A stretch of 64,000 nt of DNA, taken from positions 992,001-1,056,000 of the forward strand of contig JALGAS010000010.1 of assembly GCA_023078685.1 (NCBI GenBank). Direction: 5' to 3'. How positions within the stretch are numbered: the stretch's first letter is position 1; every line of letters starts with the position of its first letter. Shown in pieces: positions 1 through 12,082 of the stretch. Made by a program: the position numbers and the translations under genes. This DNA comes from Neopestalotiopsis rosae (lineage: Eukaryota > Ascomycota > Sordariomycetes > Amphisphaeriales > Sporocadaceae). A model generated the notes under the pieces. That model was not told the DNA's origin, made no database searches, and saw nothing but the letters and a program-made list of their open reading frames with translations.

Positions 1-87
1 AATATATACATAAAGAAGCTGATTCTCCCGCCAAGACACACGAATCCCGGGAGCTTTTATACATTCGAACCCTCAAGACACACTACC

Positions 88-1130
88 TTATGGCGTGTAG
101 GTCTGGAGAAGCGAGTCGTAGTAGGTGTAGGCAGTACCACTTGGGGGCTCGAAGCTGTAGATGTAGCTTCCCCACCAGGGACCGCCAGCCCACCAGAGAG
201 CACCCTGCCAGACGTCGCTGTTGTCCTGGAGGTGGTCGAGGAGGCCCTTGATGGCCGTCTCGCACTGAGAGTTGGCGCCGCCGGCGAACTCGCCCAGGAC
301 GCCCAGCTTGCCGTTCTCACGGAGCCACTCGGTGGCGCCAATAACGCGGTCGACACCAATCGTGGTCGACACGCACACGTCCGAGGTGCCCGAGTTGTCC
401 GAGTCGAGGTACTGGTGCATCTCGTAGATGAGCTTGTCAGCTGAGTCAGTCAGAGCGACCAAGTTTGTGTTGGTCGTGTTCCAGACGTAGGCGCCCGAGT
501 ACGAGTTGCCCTCGGCGAAGATGTACTGGCTGGTGGCGCCGGCTGCGCGGATGGCGTTAATGGCGGCTTGGTTGAGGTTCAGGACCAGAGTCTGGTCCAT
601 GTCATGGTACTCGTTGTTGGTATCAAAGATGACATTGGCATTGTCCTTGAAGGCGGTGGCAACAGTGGTCCAGAATGAGCCAAAGCCGGCTGTGTCGGTG
701 ATGATGTTGCCGTAGTAGCGACCAAAGTTGTGAGGGTCAAGGACGGCGGTCGCGCCATTCTCGGTGATGTAGTTGATGGTTGCGGTCAAGTTGGCCAAGT
801 AAGCAGCGTCGGCACTGCCAGTGAGGGTGTTCGGGACCAGGCGTTCCATGGAAAAGGCAACACGGAAGATGTTGTAGCCCTCACCAATCAATGTCTGCCG
901 AGGTATGTTAGTGTCATGTTCCTCGGATCCATTGACAATCTTGACCAGCAGCAACTTACACCGATAGAGGAGGTCGAGGGAAAGTAGAAGTTGGTTCCCC
1001 AAACACCGGGATATGTACCAGATCCAAACTCGGCAACACTCTGGTTGATACCGAACCACTTCAGCTTGGCGGCAGCGCCAGAGGCAAGAGCAACGCCAGC
1101 AAGGGCGGTGCTAAGAAAGGATGGCTTCAT
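88..1130 (-). CDS. Secreted GH5 endo-beta-1,4-glucanase (cellulase)
   Basis: Two exons, 1130-960 and 894-88, joined across a 65-bp GTAAGT..CAG intron, give 325 aa. Residues 1-21 are a signal peptide (hydrophobic, ending GAAAK). The rest is one GH5 (subfamily 5-like) barrel: the conserved Arg in FRVAF (R68), acid/base Glu in the TNNEYHD block (E152), EMHQYLD around 215-221 and the nucleophile Glu in LGEF (E259). There is no CBM1 cellulose-binding module or linker, so this is a core-only enzyme, unlike the larger modular homologues. Expected role: internal cleavage of cellulose outside the cell. The start at 1130 is the ATG directly before the signal peptide; an upstream in-frame codon at 1169 only adds a hydrophilic stub. 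Family assignment is secure; subfamily is from pattern recognition. Confidence 0.93.
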
Positions 1131-4100
1131 GATGGTCGAGATCCGTTGGTGTTTCCCGTCACTTGTCACGATTGAACCTAATGATCAGAGCATTCAAGAG
1201 AGCAGAATGATGAGAAGCCCCCATGGTTAAGTATAAATGCGATGCCAAGCAATCTGGGGATGTGTCACCAGCAGGGACCTGGTATGTATGGATACCACAT
1301 GGTCTTGTCTATGGATCATGAAATTACTGCCAGGGGTTGAGCTCGAATCACATACTCGAAACAAGCTCAGGCCTAGACTGCTTTGAGGGGGGCGGAGAGA
1401 AGCAATCCTCAGAATAGGTACGCACGTTGCATCCTATAGACGTTGACCTACCTTCCGGGGTTCCGGAACGGTAGTAGGGCCCTTGAATTAGTGCATGGAG
1501 CGGGACGATCGTCGGCACTCTTCTACCTCTTTGGCATGATGCGGCTCGCTTTTCATTCTTGTAGCGTCACCTGCGACCAATATATCGCCGACGATGCTAG
1601 CTTTTGTTGTATTTGTTCTGGAAAAGGAATTCCAAACTAAGGTTTAGTTGCAACGGCGCAAAGGCAGACATGAGATGACCACGGAGCTTCCATCTCCAGC
1701 GCGCTTATTAACTTGAAGCCGCCAGGCCTATAGCGCCCCTTTTAACGCACGGTGCGTCGACTAGTCCTGGCGCTTTCGGCATTGCGCGCCAGAGAGACAT
1801 GAGACTTCTTTCTTGGGACATCTCATTCTTTGAAAATTTGTGCGACAATGATATTACCAACATGGCAGGCAACTCACCCATTCTGTTGGGCGGAAATCGA
1901 GTTTCTGATTGAAAAGAAAACGCACCGATTTGAGTAAAAATGCCCCAGAAACACGCGTTCTTTTCTGCTTCTGCGTCGTCATTATATCATGGAGCCGGGA
2001 GCCAAGCTAGATCGCGGAGCTGGGCCCTCCGTTGCGGGTCTGCCGAATTCGGCCACCCTTCCCATTCCACCAATGAGCAGTAATGTAGGTACGGCATGCA
2101 CCGCGTTGGTCGACTTTGGTCATTGTTCGTGTGGTATAGAGGCGTATTTGATAAAGCTGTCCACAATGGGGAGGGCGGAGCGTCGAGGCTCCATGACATC
2201 ACCTTTCCTTGCCATTTTCATTCGTATGGTGAAAGCTGTGCTGAGAGATCGTCCATAAGGCGGCTTATAAGGGTCCGCGGAATGCAGCGCTGAATACGCG
2301 CTTGCGACTTTGATCTTACCATAGAACCCTTTGCGCTATCGCGGCTGTAATATTAGTACCGATGATTAGACCCATGTAAGGATCTCTTTCGGATTCGATT
2401 GGGTATGTCCGTTAGTTTTAGTAATTCGTATTCCCATTATACGGCCCCCAATCCTACAATATTCGAGCAGGCTCTCATATGATGGCTTCCTAACGAGCCA
2501 GGTGCGATCTTCGGAGCCGGGTCTTTGATAGACTCTCGGCGTCGAAGCAACCATTCCATAGATTATTTCCGTCGAAGCCTCAATACAAAACTCTCAAGGA
2601 AACCTCCCGGTTTTCATCTTGCGGCAATTTGACAATTCATTCTGAATAACGAACGTACAATCGGGCCTTTGGCGAGCTGTCCATCGCTCAAGATATCTAG
2701 TTGACTTCAACTCAAACATGTGAGCAATAATACACTGTCCAAGATAGAATGCCAACCCAGAGAAATTCTTCTGCAATTATTCACAGGACGAGACATTCCA
2801 GAGAGCGTGGTGGCTTAGACTGATACAATGAATTTTTGAAACAGAACATATGACTTTGGAGATGATCCAGTAAAACCAAGTACAAATATTGAAGCAAATA
2901 TCATAATTTAATGGTATGAAGCCTACCAAGCTGATCGAAAAGCGATAGTGATGGCCATAAGACGTAACATCGATAAGAAATTCCTGAGTACCTGCCATAC
3001 GCTATAGTTAGAGCATCCAGGTGGTGCTAAAATATAATCTTGCTATCGGGGGAGATTCCCCTGTTCTATACACGATCGCAGAACTGATTTCATGCCTATA
3101 TAGGAACGCTATTTGACCGCATTGGCAATCTGTACTGCATGGAGACTGGGGGCCAGATCCAGAGGCGAGAAATCAAAGTTTGTGGCTGAAGTGGCTAGTG
3201 AAGGTGACACGTCTTTTCTAGCTATCCGCTTTGCGTGGGGTAGAATTGCAGTGAAGAAAATACATAGGTCTTGACCTAGAAAATGCAGGCAGCAGACCCA
3301 TAACTCGGACACCATCCACCTATCTGAGGCCTATTGCGAGCATCCTCCTACATCGGCCCCGAAAGCGCCATCAACACGAGTGACGGTTCGGATGTTGTCG
3401 GTTTGTGAGCAGTCAACGAAACCAAACTGGTGCGTAGTCCTCCTAGTATTCCCTGTCCTGGCCCCAGCACCAAGCCAGTCAATACTGTTGTCACTCTGCC
3501 AATATGCTACTACTCAGTCCCAAGACAACTCCAACACTGCAGCTGAAAATGCCGGCCATTCACATGACACCTCCTGCGATGTCATCAAACGCAAGTTCGA
3601 GTATGGGATCATGGCTTTATGTGCCACCCATAATGTACTACTAGCATGGTCATGGAAAAGATTATGAGTCAAGTTGGTCGAACTCGTCGGAGAGGGCGCC
3701 GATGTAGGCTGCTCATTTCGCACTGAAGCTCAAACTGACCTGTAAGCTATGCCGCCAGGCTAGGCCACATCACAACAGCGGCACTTCAGTTCTGAGCCCA
3801 GGCTCGTTAGAATATGCTAGAACACATCGCGGCAAAGTTGTAGCAGCTAATCTGATCCATTTTGTTCTCTGTGTGAAGCGCATGTGAAGTTACTTATGTT
3901 ATTTACTGATTGTACTGCCACGCTGACTTTTGCATGACCTCCCATCCATAAAGTGGTGATGATTGAACACGGATCATCTCAGCAAAGTATGGCAACCTGA
4001 TGAGAGATAATACCGAGACTGCGTATGGAATTCCATCCTAGGCTGCCAGAGACCGAGAATTGCATTACTAGAGATGATGACAAACTGAGGATTAGCTCTG

Positions 4101-4278
4101 AGACGATGTTGTAAAAGGTCCGCCGCCACCTCTCCTCAAGGCGACAGGAAATTCATGACGCTGCAGTCAACAAAGCCTGCAACTCTACAGAAAGAAGGGG
4201 ACAAGATTGGCAAAGTACGCTTCAGATCTGACAATGAGACTTCAAGTAGCCAGTACCAATCAATGCAGCTATAAACCA

Positions 4279-4623
4279 TCACCTCCGGTCCATAGACGGT
4301 TTGGAATAGCGTTTCACGAAGTCTCGAATGACAATGCTGTCCAGATTATCACTTCGAGGGATCTGGCTATCTCTCTCGCCGCCAGGAGCTCTCATGATGG
4401 AGACATACCCGCCCGTCGGCTTAATAAGGCCAACATAAAGAGCAGCTATCGACGAGACTAATGGGACGATGAATGCCAGATCGAGCAACCCATTGTAACG
4501 ACACTTCAAGGTATGTACACTAATTCCAGACCAAATCACTTGCCACTCAGCCTTGCAAGGCGAATAAGAAAAGTCTAGATATTGGGTTGCTTCTGGATGA
4601 TACGATTTGCAAGGAAATTGCAC
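4279..4623 (-). pseudogene. Coding-like fragment with one possible membrane segment
   Basis: An open frame of about 114 codons on the minus strand. The part from about 4500 down to 4279 has a hydrophobic helix (LLDLAFIVPLVSS..) followed by a charged, soluble-looking stretch ending in a TGA. No family recognised, no companion exons found on either side. It may be a remnant of a membrane protein gene or a chance frame. Confidence 0.2.
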
Positions 4624-6651
4624 AGGCTACTGATAACTGCCTCGTATACCTCGGGAACGTCGAATTGGGAACTACTTGACTCGATCATGGAAGGCACTGG
4701 TTTTATAGCAACTCAACGCTATGGTGCAGATCCCATGCGGTATGGATTCCCGCATGATGTTCTACCTACTACTCCGCCGGTCCTAATCACGTCTAGCACG
4801 GCTACGAGAATCTATCGGGGCAGGGACATCCCTTATAGTGCACAGCTCTAGACTTGCCAAAGTGGAGAAGTGATGACGATCCCTTGCCGAATAACACGTG
4901 TTGTTGCGGCGAACAGACAATTAAGACTGTGAGCGCCAGTCTAAGTGGAGGGTTTGACAGGTAGGGGACCTTGCGCCATCGCGAACGAAATCCAATTCAT
5001 ATATGTTGCGGCAGCTTCGAATAGGGATTCTCCTGGTAGTTTCCAATTCAGCTGATTATGACCGAAATCAGGTTGATGATCTCCGTCGGTCGAGAAGTTC
5101 ACTTTCATAGCTACTACCACGAAATTGATGCCCTGATCCAAGGCTACCGGAGACGGGCCGGGCGCTTGTCATAGTCCACGATGACTGAGCGAACTTCCAA
5201 GGAAACAAAGAGTCCGTTGGTCGGCCGGCGGATTTCCGGATTATACATTGACATGGTATCCCAGGGCTAGCTGTACTGGGAGGAATGCAACCTTTCCCTA
5301 TGAGTTTACTCCGCCGATATCAGGCTGGGCCATTCGGGTCCGGCCCTGCTATTGTCTGACTATAAGGACAAAACTACCGCGATTCTTCCAGATATATGAA
5401 AGCTCGAATGGCAGCACGGCCTTGCTGGGCTGGCTAGCGCCGTGACCGTCCTCCCGAACGCGTCTGCCGGACGATCACCCTCACCTGTAGTCTTGCCACC
5501 TGCTACAAATTGGCACGTTACCAATGGTAGTGGCTCTCCCGTACACACACTAGAACGACTTAGATAATGACTAAAATAGGAGAATACTATGAACAATTTC
5601 CGGAGCTTTCTTCCATGTATGCTCAATATGGGGGATTCATGCTGTGAATCCTGGATGATGACCATATGCAGGTGAGAGATCGTGCACTTTAGCCAATCAA
5701 TTGAATATGGAAATGTTGATGCGAAGATCATGTTATACTGCCCTCTTATCAGAATAACAGCAACAGAAGCGTCTAAGCACTGTAGGCAAAAGTCAATAGT
5801 AGCGACTGATTTGTTGTTTGCTGACAATGGATTGAACTGTACAGGCAGGCAACGATAGCCGCCGGTCAAGAGCAGACTTGATCAGAATATCAGAATGGTA
5901 TGAATGCTTCCCTGAGAACTTACCCCGACGAACTTTACCAGGAAATATGATGTTATCGCAAACCAACAGAAAGAGACAACTTCATTGGCTCTGTGCCGTC
6001 TACATCCAGACAGCGCATGGCTTGACAGTTTTCCAGGGCGATCGGATCGGAAAGGACGAAGGAGCGCTAAATTATAGAGCCATAACTACTTATATGGCCA
6101 CCAGCACAGACAACAGGCGACGTATTGACCATGTGGACCGATCATAAACGGTGGTGGCTGGCTGACAAGCACTGATTGGTACCTTGGATCATGAATGGTT
6201 GCCGGCTGCCGAAGCAAACCAGGGGCAGTTGACTGACATCGACACCTGGAAAATGAAGATGACATTTCTAGAAGCAAACTGCGCTGCATTCCGTACTTTA
6301 TTCCAGTGCATCGCACTTAGCGCCATCGCGAGGCAGCCTTGTTCAGTCGACTGACTCGCAACTCACTGCTGCACACAACTCATCAGTCAAGTCAATTTAT
6401 AAGATGCGGAAAAAAGCCCCACACGAACTGATAGCTGGCTCACTGGCTATCTACCAATAGAGGTGAGAAATAAGGCGCGGCCGCAGATATTCTCATCGTG
6501 AGTTCTGTTTGAAGAAGTACGTCAAATATAATGAGGGACCAAATATGGACCAACGTTATGGGCTCATTCGGCCATCCAGCCCTGGAAGCACGTGTACTTG
6601 CGCCGTCTCCAAAAACGAAGACGATCGAATATCGACGCTTGCTTCTAGTGC

Positions 6652-7917
6652 TTAGATGTGGCAAGAAGATGATGAAATCTGACAAGATTGAATCGAATCG
6701 CATTCTTCAAACTTGATCCCTAAGCCCCCAATACGCATCGCAGTCTGAGTAGGAATTTCAAAGCATCGGCGGGAGCGATAGGGGTCACAAAAGAGAGCTC
6801 TCAATCCGGGGTAGAATGCATCCAACAAATACTCAAGGCTGATTGAATATGACCCTCGAAAGTAGTAACAGGGTCTTGCCAACGACGCCCTCTCCTCTCA
6901 CGAACAAAGCTAGCACAACTAGTAATACTAGTAAGGTCCTGTGAGGGCGGAATCATCTCCACAAATACTCATGCCAAGGCCACTTGTACCGCAAGAGGCA
7001 GTACCACTAAGTGCAAAAGGACTAGATGCAGCCCTGATGTCACACCTCTAGAAAAGTGCTCGAGTAGAAGCATCCTCTTGTTCTCCATAGGGCACACCAC
7101 CACAATCCCTAATAGCCTGACTAACCAACTGAATCTCGGAGGGTACATACTTCCAATGGGGCCTCATATTCCGCCAGGGATTCAGGTGATACTGATACGT
7201 AATTAGGAAGAGCCCGACATTGACCATGGCAATACTATGTTCTAGTCCCTTGATAGCTTTTGCACAACCCAAGCATATCTCAACCTGTTGCAGAAAAGAA
7301 CAGCGTTGCTCTTTGGAGAACAGCATTCAATCGATCGAATTTGGATGCAGACACAGGACGAGCGCAAATGCGCAAATTTCCGCAGACGGAATTTCTAGAA
7401 GCAGATCTCAACGTCAGCTGACGACGTTGAAGCTACCCGTTGGATGATCGTGTTCTAAAAACCTCGTCGAGTCGTACCAAGCCAAAGCAAGCTCGACCAA
7501 GCATTGCGGGAGGCCCTATTGATCGACGCCTCTGCCGTCTCCACGAAAGCTTGGGAAAGCTGGGCAACGCTGGGCCTGCCCATGGGGGCCGAGGGGGCCT
7601 ATGGGACTTCGATGGGGTGGGCGGCGAGCGCCTGGATTGACTGACTGGCGATCATTTTATGGTTGCGAGATTGGCTGCTTCGGCAGATGGAGGTGGTGGG
7701 CTCTAGTTTCTTTTAGCATGTATAGGGCAGCATTGATCATTGGTTCACGAAACAGGTGCCAATGGTTAGTATAGGCAGTAGCCGACCCACTACTCAGGAC
7801 TGAGATGTCCGGACGGTACCTGCGTTTTGTGTAGGCAGTAAAAAGGTCTTCCAGAAAAGGCGATGCATCGATGCTTATCAGAGATCGTTGCAACTGCACT
7901 ATGAAGAAGCGATTCAT
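6652..7917 (-). pseudogene. Possible decayed gene in three open pieces
   Basis: Three minus-strand open stretches (7917-7657, 7326-7048, 6882-6652) have protein-like composition, for example LEDLFTAYTKRRYRPD in the first and NPWRNMRPHWKYVP in the second. They are separated by stops and do not join with convincing splice sites. I cannot name a family. They may belong to one broken gene or to unrelated chance frames. Confidence 0.2.
7461..7637 (+). pseudogene. C-terminal fragment of an unidentified protein
   Basis: A 59-codon open frame (stop included) directly after an in-frame TAA at 7458-7460. It reads like real protein: SKLDQALREALLIDAS.. then WESWATLGLPMGAEGAYGTS.., ending ASAWID before a stop. 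No start codon or splice acceptor gives it a convincing 5' part. The family is not recognised. Confidence 0.25.
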
Positions 7918-9230
7918 TAATAGCTGCTTATTGGGTTAACGACCATGTCTGCGACGACCCCGAACATCTTCTAGAAGCTGATATTGCCAAATGCAGTAAT
8001 TAGACTGCATTCAAGTTGCATCAAAAAGCATTGTTGATCTGCTCTTCCACGTGGCATGACACTTGCCACACACACATACAATGCAACTCAGTCAGGTCGA
8101 TCGACCATGTCCCCTGAAGGACTATTGACTGCACCCCAGAGTAGTATGATAGATGCCTGTTGCGAAGTTTTTTGAACTGCAGATGACTAAAACTGCCCTC
8201 TTGCATATCCAAAGTACCAACCGAAACCATACATACCCTCATCTTCCCCTCACGAATATCACAAGATTAGTCACATGCTATCCTCGGAGAAGACAGCCGT
8301 AAGTCGTTAGCTACCCTGTGCTAACAGTCACGACGGTCGAATGCTATGGCAGGCATAGAAACGCCGCCTCGGATAGTGGAAACACACCCCGGTTTTTGGA
8401 TCTCTTGGGCTGGTGGAAACATCGAAGATCAGCGGGGCTTGCTACCCCAACCGGCAGAGCCAGGGCTCTCTTTCCGAGCAAGCGGGCAAAGTGGTTGGCC
8501 TGGATAGGTTTAACAACTGTAATGGAATTGTCTGTTCGCCCACAAACTTGTGACTGATGAGGGACACAATCAAGACAGTAAGAGTTTGACTGGGCAAGAA
8601 AGTCACTGATGAGCTACTAGTCAGTAACTCTTTCAACTAACAGACCACCGGACTGTGAAATTAAGCCCTACTAAACCAATCTCCAGGGGTACACAAGTCC
8701 CCTGGCATAACTTGCTCTCTGCATGAGACTACCAAGGGAAGCAAGGGAGCTTGGCCATCTCGGGAATAAGACATGTCGACACAGAAGAGAGAAAAGAAAA
8801 AACTCATAGTAGTTGCGTGGATCATCAGCCCTAAACCAGTCGGTCGACACCTGTGGATAAGCGGCAGCGCAATCACAATCAGGGGCACATGCTAATGACT
8901 TGCCCTCTGTCCCTCTGTTTAAGAAAAAGGTCCTGGAGTTTTCTAGTGCCGTTGCAAGTGGGAGATTTGACAGCTTGGACTATTAGGCTCATGTGTGTAG
9001 TATATCATGCAATGCTCCCTTCCCTTCGTCCGCAACGCCCATAGCCGAAAGTGTCTCTCAACGCCCGTGTCCCCCGTTCCTGACACAGACGCACCGGATC
9101 GTTCGTTATTTGGCGGAGCATCAGCAGGTTGTATTGTATTCTACCTGTCTGTCCATTCATTCAGTCTTTTCTATCTTTTCAGCCCTAGCCGCAAGCCCAT
9201 AGCGCAACCGTCAGCCAGCCCGTTTCTGCC

Positions 9231-10561
9231 ATGGCCTCGGTGCCCACAGACAGCAATGGCGTTCCACTCGCCTACTATGAACCGCCTCACAGTCTGGTCA
9301 ACATGAACGATTCGACTTATGGTGGCCTTCTCGCTATCGGTTTCCTAGCGACGGTGTCCGTTCTCTTCACTTCGGTTCTTCTGAGCTTCATCAGCTGGCG
9401 CATGATCGTCTGGAGGTCTCACTACAACAGCTTCATCGGTCGCAACCAGTCGCTCGTGCTCATCTACCAGTTGATTCTGGCGGATTTTCTGCAGTCTCTG
9501 GGTTTCCTGATATCTTTCCACTGGGCGGCGAACCGCGAGATCCTCGGACCCAATGGAGCTTGTTTCGCCCAAGGCTGGCTCATTCAACTTGGCGATGTCG
9601 CCAGCGCCTTCTTTGTGCTCGCCATTGCCGTTCACACGACATATCAAATCATCTACGGCCAGAGTCTGCAATACAAGACATTTGTTGGCATGCTTCTGGG
9701 CGTCTGGGGCTTCGCTACACTCCTCGCGAGCCTCGCACCCATAACCAGTGGCCGTTACGTCTTTTTGCGTGCAGGCATGTGGGTAAGTGATTACCATGGC
9801 TGAATGGGGCGGGGCATCTAGTTGCGTATTGTATTTTGACTTACCGCTAACAAAAGTCTATTTTGCAGTGCTGGATCTCATCCGAGCACGAAAACCTTCG
9901 TCTGCTCCTCCACTATCTGTGGATCTTCATTGTCCAATTCAGCGCCATCATCGTCTACATTGCCGGCTATTGGCACCTCTACCGCTCCAAGAGGCCCGAT
10001 TCCATTATGATCCACGGCCCTGGCGAGGCCGCTCTGCGCAGAGCCTCGACGACCATGTTGGCCTATGCCCTCGTATATACCGTCCTCACACTACCACTAG
10101 CGTAAGTTTATTTTCAATGATCATCATCTACCGAGATGGCACTACCTTGACTACTTACTAACAAGAAACGTAACAGCGCGGGACGTATGGCTGCCATGTC
10201 GCACGACTCGGTACCTGACCAATACTACCTGTTTGCCGGTGCGCTCTTTACTTCCTCGGGCTGGGTAGACACGGCCCTCTACGCCCTCACGCGCCGTAGA
10301 TTGCTGTCTGCAGAACTGGGCGGAGCCGGCCGCGGAGATGATCGCGGCGACAATATCAACGCGACGAAACGTTCCCACGGCTCCCACAACATCCCCAGGC
10401 AGAGTAGTACCGACAGCATCCTCGCTCAAACCGGATTCGGCGGCACCCCCAACGGCATCGTCATGGACCGAGTCGTCAAGATTGAGCTCGATGACATGGA
10501 GACTGCCAGCAACGGGTCGGTGCACAAGGGTTACTACGTCTCTGCCAAGGCGGAGAAATGA
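9231..10561 (+). CDS. Seven-transmembrane receptor, cAMP-receptor/Git3-like GPCR
   Basis: Exons 9231-9782, 9869-10101 and 10177-10561 (GTAAGT donors both times) give 389 aa. Hydrophobic helices start near residue 32; the N-terminus before it is short and polar. Helices 1-5 are in exon 1, with a polar loop (WRSHYNSFIGRNQS) after helix 1 and a Cys in the first outer loop (NGACFAQGW). Exon 2 holds a helix and the cytoplasmic loop before the next helix. The C-terminus from about residue 290 is a hydrophilic, Ser/Thr/Asp-rich tail of about 90 residues, as expected for a G-protein-coupled receptor. The architecture resembles fungal cAMP-receptor-like/Git3 receptors used in nutrient or stress sensing at the plasma membrane; the class is inferred, the ligand is unknown. 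Confidence 0.8.
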
Positions 10562-12082
10562 TCAAATGTCACAATGGGAACAACAAGGACGAAAGGAATA
10601 ACGAGGACGAAATGGCCGGGAGGGATATTCTTTGGCATGACGTGTAACATTTTTACTTTGTGACTGACTGATGAAACCAGTAACTACCGATACCATGTTT
10701 TACTTCGCTGTACATATTTCATACATTCCAACTTCTGAAAATGTAAAATATACTGGAAACTTTGGCGTCATGCCTCGAGTGCAGAATATGACAAGTCGGC
10801 AATTCAGATCGATACGTGATTGGGAAGAGTCAAGACAAAACGCGCTGCCATGCACAATGCAACAAGCCATGCAACCCCTCGCTGCCCCTCGTTGCATTCA
10901 CAATGCGAATGCCCCCTGTCCAGGGTCCTGGCAAGTCGACTAGGCACCCGAGGCACCAATGTCCCCTGAATTCTTGCATACCCGTGCTGTACCAATGACC
11001 CCAAAGGATCATCTCGCATGCCTCGCGTGTACCTACCAAGTGAGATTTCCATTATATAATCCTAGGAGATATGGCACTTCGGAGGCGTCGCATTATCCCG
11101 AAAACGATACCGAGTGTGCATGCACGTTGGCTATAGTCTGTCTCGGACTGCGCCATACGGCCTACATTGGAGCAAAGCGACCTCGTATAGTATTTGAAGT
11201 CGTTGCCGACTCATGTTTGGTGATTTCGGTCCTCCAACGGCGGTATTTCCTTAACCGTTGAACGTTCGTGCTTTAGTGTATGTCTTGAGTATAGGACCAA
11301 CGGTTGTCTCGTTTCATTCTGGTTAGGCTCGGTTTCGAGTACGTCCCTTATCAAGGTGAGTCAACTTGTACATAATTTACTCAGATACTTGACAAAACCA
11401 CATGTTCGCTGGCAATCGCGTGCTGGCGGCCCTCCCTTTTGTCCGGAGCGATCTCCCTTTGAACCAGATGCCAAGATTGACCCCATAGATTTTCAAGGTG
11501 CACACTGCAAACTAGAAGCGTCTTTTTTAACCCGCGTCCGCTCTCAAAGTGCCTAGCGCCCGAGCGACCCGCCGAACCCGCTCATGCATAGAGGCTCGGC
11601 AGTGGGACTGGGGGAAAATCCGGGGTAATAAGAACGAAAAAAAGAAGATTCGCTCATAGCTCTCTGCTCACTTTTTCTTACACTTCTTGGCCCTTGGCGA
11701 ATCGGGAACTAATTAAGTTGTGCCAAGCATGAGGGGGAAAAACATATGCTGGCCGGCCATTCCCATGCTTTCACTTTTCTGTATTTTCGTCGTCGTCACT
11801 ATGGGGTCATCGTCTCTGATTTAACCCTCAGTAGTTCTTCCAGCGTTTCCAGATGCCAGATTCGAACAAAAAGTCAATTCTAAATGATCTGCCATCATGT
11901 GTCTTGGATGGCGGGCGACTGGTAGTGGTGGTAAAAATTGCTATTGTCGCCAAATAACAGCCATTGTTATTACTATAATTTGAATGGGTCGCCTTTTCTG
12001 AGGTCTGACTCGGCTAAAATCGCATGACTCCGGTGAAGCGCCGTATATTGTTCATCTGGTATTGACCACCGCCGAATTGACT
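10562..12082. other. Intergenic, 1.5 kb
   Basis: 3' region of the receptor gene and promoter of the alpha-glucosidase. An 8-bp inverted pair (AATGCAAC near 10857, GTTGCATT near 10892) is the only local structure seen. No gene found. Confidence 0.5.

Larger units (their letters stand above)
1131..9230. other. Gene-poor stretch of about 8 kb
   Basis: I find no complete gene here. Open frames are short and do not chain into a model. The first part (about 1131-2000) includes the promoter of the GH5 gene. A few stretches read like decayed coding sequence (see the entries at 4279, 6652 and 7461). Base composition is not extreme, so I do not see strong RIP-type AT enrichment. No terminal repeats or transposase motifs were recognised by eye. 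Confidence 0.5.

Noticed and set aside
5360..5869. 169-codon minus-strand open frame
   Set aside because: Longest frame in the gene-poor stretch, but composition is mixed and low in charged helices, no domain, no supporting exons.
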